Assembly (NCBI GenBank): GCA_964524185.1
Contig: CAZGCI010000134.1
Location: 1 to 8,554 of the forward strand
DNA length: 8,554 nt
Direction of reading: 5' to 3'
Origin: Thiohalocapsa sp964524185
GTDB taxonomy: Bacteria; Pseudomonadota; Gammaproteobacteria; Chromatiales; Chromatiaceae
Shown: positions 7,455 through 8,554 of the stretch, in pieces
How the letters are laid out: every line of letters starts with the position of its first letter
Position numbering within the stretch: the stretch's first letter is position 1
Position numbers and translations under genes: made by a program
Notes under the pieces: model-generated
The model's database searches: none
What the model was told of the DNA's origin: nothing
Seen by the model: only the letters and a program-made list of their open reading frames with translations

Positions 7455-8297
7455 TCACCGATCCCCTGCTGCAGGCCCAGCTCTGCGCAGGCGCCAAGCG
7501 GCCGTTGCGAGGAGCGCTGCCCAGAGCGGCAACAATGCCGTGACGCCGGCATCGCCCTGCCACAACGCGGTGGCGACCGCCGTGCCGAGTGCCAACAGCT
7601 GCCCAGCCCGGACCCGCAGCCTGGACAGCGGCTCACTGGTGTCGTCGGCAAGGCTGGTGAGTTTTGCCTGGGCCAGGATCACCGGCATAAACGCGCCGGC
7701 GATGGCCAACGCGAGCAGGCTTGGCCAGAGGCCCGGCTGCGGGCGAGGGCCGTCGGGCAGGAGCACGATCAGTCCAGCGGCTGCCACGACGGCGGCGCCG
7801 ACGCCGATGATGACGCGCCGTCGGCTGGGCGGCGAGATGACGCCGTCGACCACCAGCGCCATGCCGGCGGCGATCAGGTAGACCGGTTGCACCGGCGCGG
7901 CCACCAGCAGGCCCAGCACCACCAGTAGGCCCACGTCGAGCGGCGTGGCCGCCAACCCCGTGGTGCGGTTTACCACCCGCACGCCCAGCAGGATCAAAAA
8001 GAGCGCGCCGACGTTGGGCACCCCGGCTAACGCGAGCCCGGGCAGTGTCAAGGCAGCAGCGAGCAGGGCGGCACCGTCCTGGTCAGGATCCAGCTCCCGG
8101 CCCAGGGCCCAGGCCAGGAAAAAGCCCAAAGCCGCCAGCGCCCCAGTGCCGAGCGCCGACAGCCATCCCGCACCGGCGAGCCCACTGATGATCCAGGCCG
8201 CAATCATCACGCCGGCGCTCGCCATGGCGACGCGCCGATTGCTGGCGTAGGACATATCCACGGGGCGGGCCAACCCGGAGAGGCTGCGCAGGTCCAT
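7455..8297 (-). CDS. Polytopic inner-membrane protein of unknown function
   Basis: I do not recognise this 280-residue protein. It is strongly hydrophobic, rich in Ala, Leu, Val and Gly, with about 8-10 likely membrane segments (roughly residues 24-42, 44-66, 75-92, 94-107, 119-135, 136-154, 160-180, 190-210, 231-249 and 251-268). There is no cleavable signal peptide; the N-terminus has several Arg residues before the first segment. Polar landmarks are ELDPDQD (68-74) and VNRTTG (109-114) between early segments, an RRR cluster (159-161), a loop around LPDGPRPQPG (180-189), and an acidic loop SLADDTSEPLSRLRVR (215-230). No transporter or enzyme signature stands out. ATG 8297 is preferred over GTG 8306 (283 residues) because AGGGGGTGA at 8303-8311 sits 5 bases before it, although GAGG at 8313-8316 could serve the GTG. 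It is convergent with glmS and 46 bases downstream of a broken-looking gene on the same strand, with which it may share a transcript. Confidence 0.8.
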   Translation of the reverse strand: MDLRSLSGLARPVDMSYASNRRVAMASAGVMIAAWIISGLAGAGWLSALGTGALAALGFFLAWALGRELDPDQDGAALLAAALTLPGLALAGVPNVGALFLILLGVRVVNRTTGLAATPLDVGLLVVLGLLVAAPVQPVYLIAAGMALVVDGVISPPSRRRVIIGVGAAVVAAAGLIVLLPDGPRPQPGLWPSLLALAIAGAFMPVILAQAKLTSLADDTSEPLSRLRVRAGQLLALGTAVATALWQGDAGVTALLPLWAALLATAAWRLRRAGPAAGDR

Positions 8298-8302
8298 TAT
8301 CT

Positions 8303-8311
8303 TCACCCCCT
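8303..8311 (-). promoter_or_regulatory. Ribosome binding site deciding the start of the membrane protein
   Basis: Read on the minus strand this is AGGGGGTGA, matching 8 of 9 bases of the ideal AGGAGGTGA complement of the 16S rRNA tail, 5 bases before ATG 8297. The competing GTG start at 8306 lies inside this sequence; its own candidate site is GAGG at 8313-8316, 6 bases upstream. Confidence 0.5.
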
Positions 8312-8343
8312 ACCTCGACGTTGCGACGCGGATTGCTAGCGCC

Positions 8344-8554
8344 TTAACTGACGAGGTAGAGCCGGGTCGCCCGCAGTTCCAGTGCCGTCAGCACCAGCGG
8401 CGCCAGCACAGTCGGCCAGTCGCCGCCCCTCGCACGCCCACTCCTCAAGCGCCGCGCGCGGCGATCTCCTGCTGCGACAACCCCTCCAACACCTGCAGCA
8501 CGAATCGTGACAACACATCGTGACGCCGGACAGTCGCCCCGCAGGCCGCGCCTG
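8344..8554 (-). pseudogene. 3' end of an unrecognised gene, apparently frameshifted (runs off window)
   Basis: On the minus strand no single frame gives a sensible protein, but three successive frames do. One frame from 8552 reads RHDVLSRFVLQVLEGLSQQEIAA and then stops at TGA 8445-8447. A second frame continues with ALEEWACEG. A third reads GDWPTVLAPLVLTALELRAT, then RLYLVS, and ends at TAA 8344-8346. Removing one base in the GC-alternating stretch near 8449-8460 and one in the GGGG run near 8426-8430 would join them into one smooth C-terminus. A single 2-base CG deletion in the GC stretch would also join the first and third parts. I do not recognise the family. It could be a real pseudogene, a sequencing error, or coincidence in GC-rich sequence. 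The reconstructed stop lies 46 bases upstream of the membrane protein start. Confidence 0.4.

Noticed and set aside
8336..8518. 60-residue Cys-rich minus-strand open frame
   Set aside because: The Cys/Arg-rich start looks like an out-of-frame reading; the neighbouring frames give more protein-like segments, better explained as a frameshifted gene.

Overview
The window is a high-GC stretch of bacterial chromosome from what is almost certainly a gammaproteobacterium. It carries the 3' half of the ATP synthase operon (atpA 3' part, atpG, atpD, atpC), followed on the same strand by glmU and glmS. This is the arrangement around the atp operon of Escherichia coli and many other gammaproteobacteria. 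Protein details agree: AtpD has the DNIYRYT form of the Walker B region, and the AtpA, GlmU and GlmS sequences resemble their E. coli counterparts over long stretches. The GC-rich codon use would fit a Chromatiales-like purple sulfur or related lineage, but that placement is a guess.

Layout. Bases 1-762 are the C-terminal half of the F1 alpha subunit. Bases 763-908 are a spacer holding a striking inverted repeat made of GGGGCTA-type heptads. Gamma (909-1775), beta (1859-3235) and epsilon (3306-3731) follow, each with its own Shine-Dalgarno sequence and a 70-83 base spacer. A strong GC hairpin just after atpC (3749-3775) probably marks the end of the atp unit. About 330 bases then hold no recognisable gene before glmU (4111-5481), which is followed 70 bases later by glmS (5552-7384). 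A convergent minus-strand gene for an unrecognised polytopic membrane protein lies at 7455-8297. Upstream of it on the minus strand, at the window edge, is the end of another gene whose reading frame looks broken (8344-8554).

How the genes work together. AtpA, AtpG, AtpD and AtpC are four of the five subunits of the F1 headpiece (alpha3 beta3 gamma delta epsilon) that makes ATP from ADP and phosphate. GlmS makes glucosamine-6-phosphate from fructose-6-phosphate and glutamine. GlmU acetylates glucosamine-1-phosphate and couples it to UTP, giving UDP-GlcNAc for peptidoglycan and lipopolysaccharide; the intervening mutase GlmM is not in the window. The two minus-strand genes appear to be an unrelated short transcription unit.

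Most of the window is well-known housekeeping sequence, and I do not see a clear new multi-gene system. The parts worth a second look are the heptad inverted repeat with G-quadruplex potential between atpA and atpG, the gene-poor gap before glmU, and the two unrecognised minus-strand genes.
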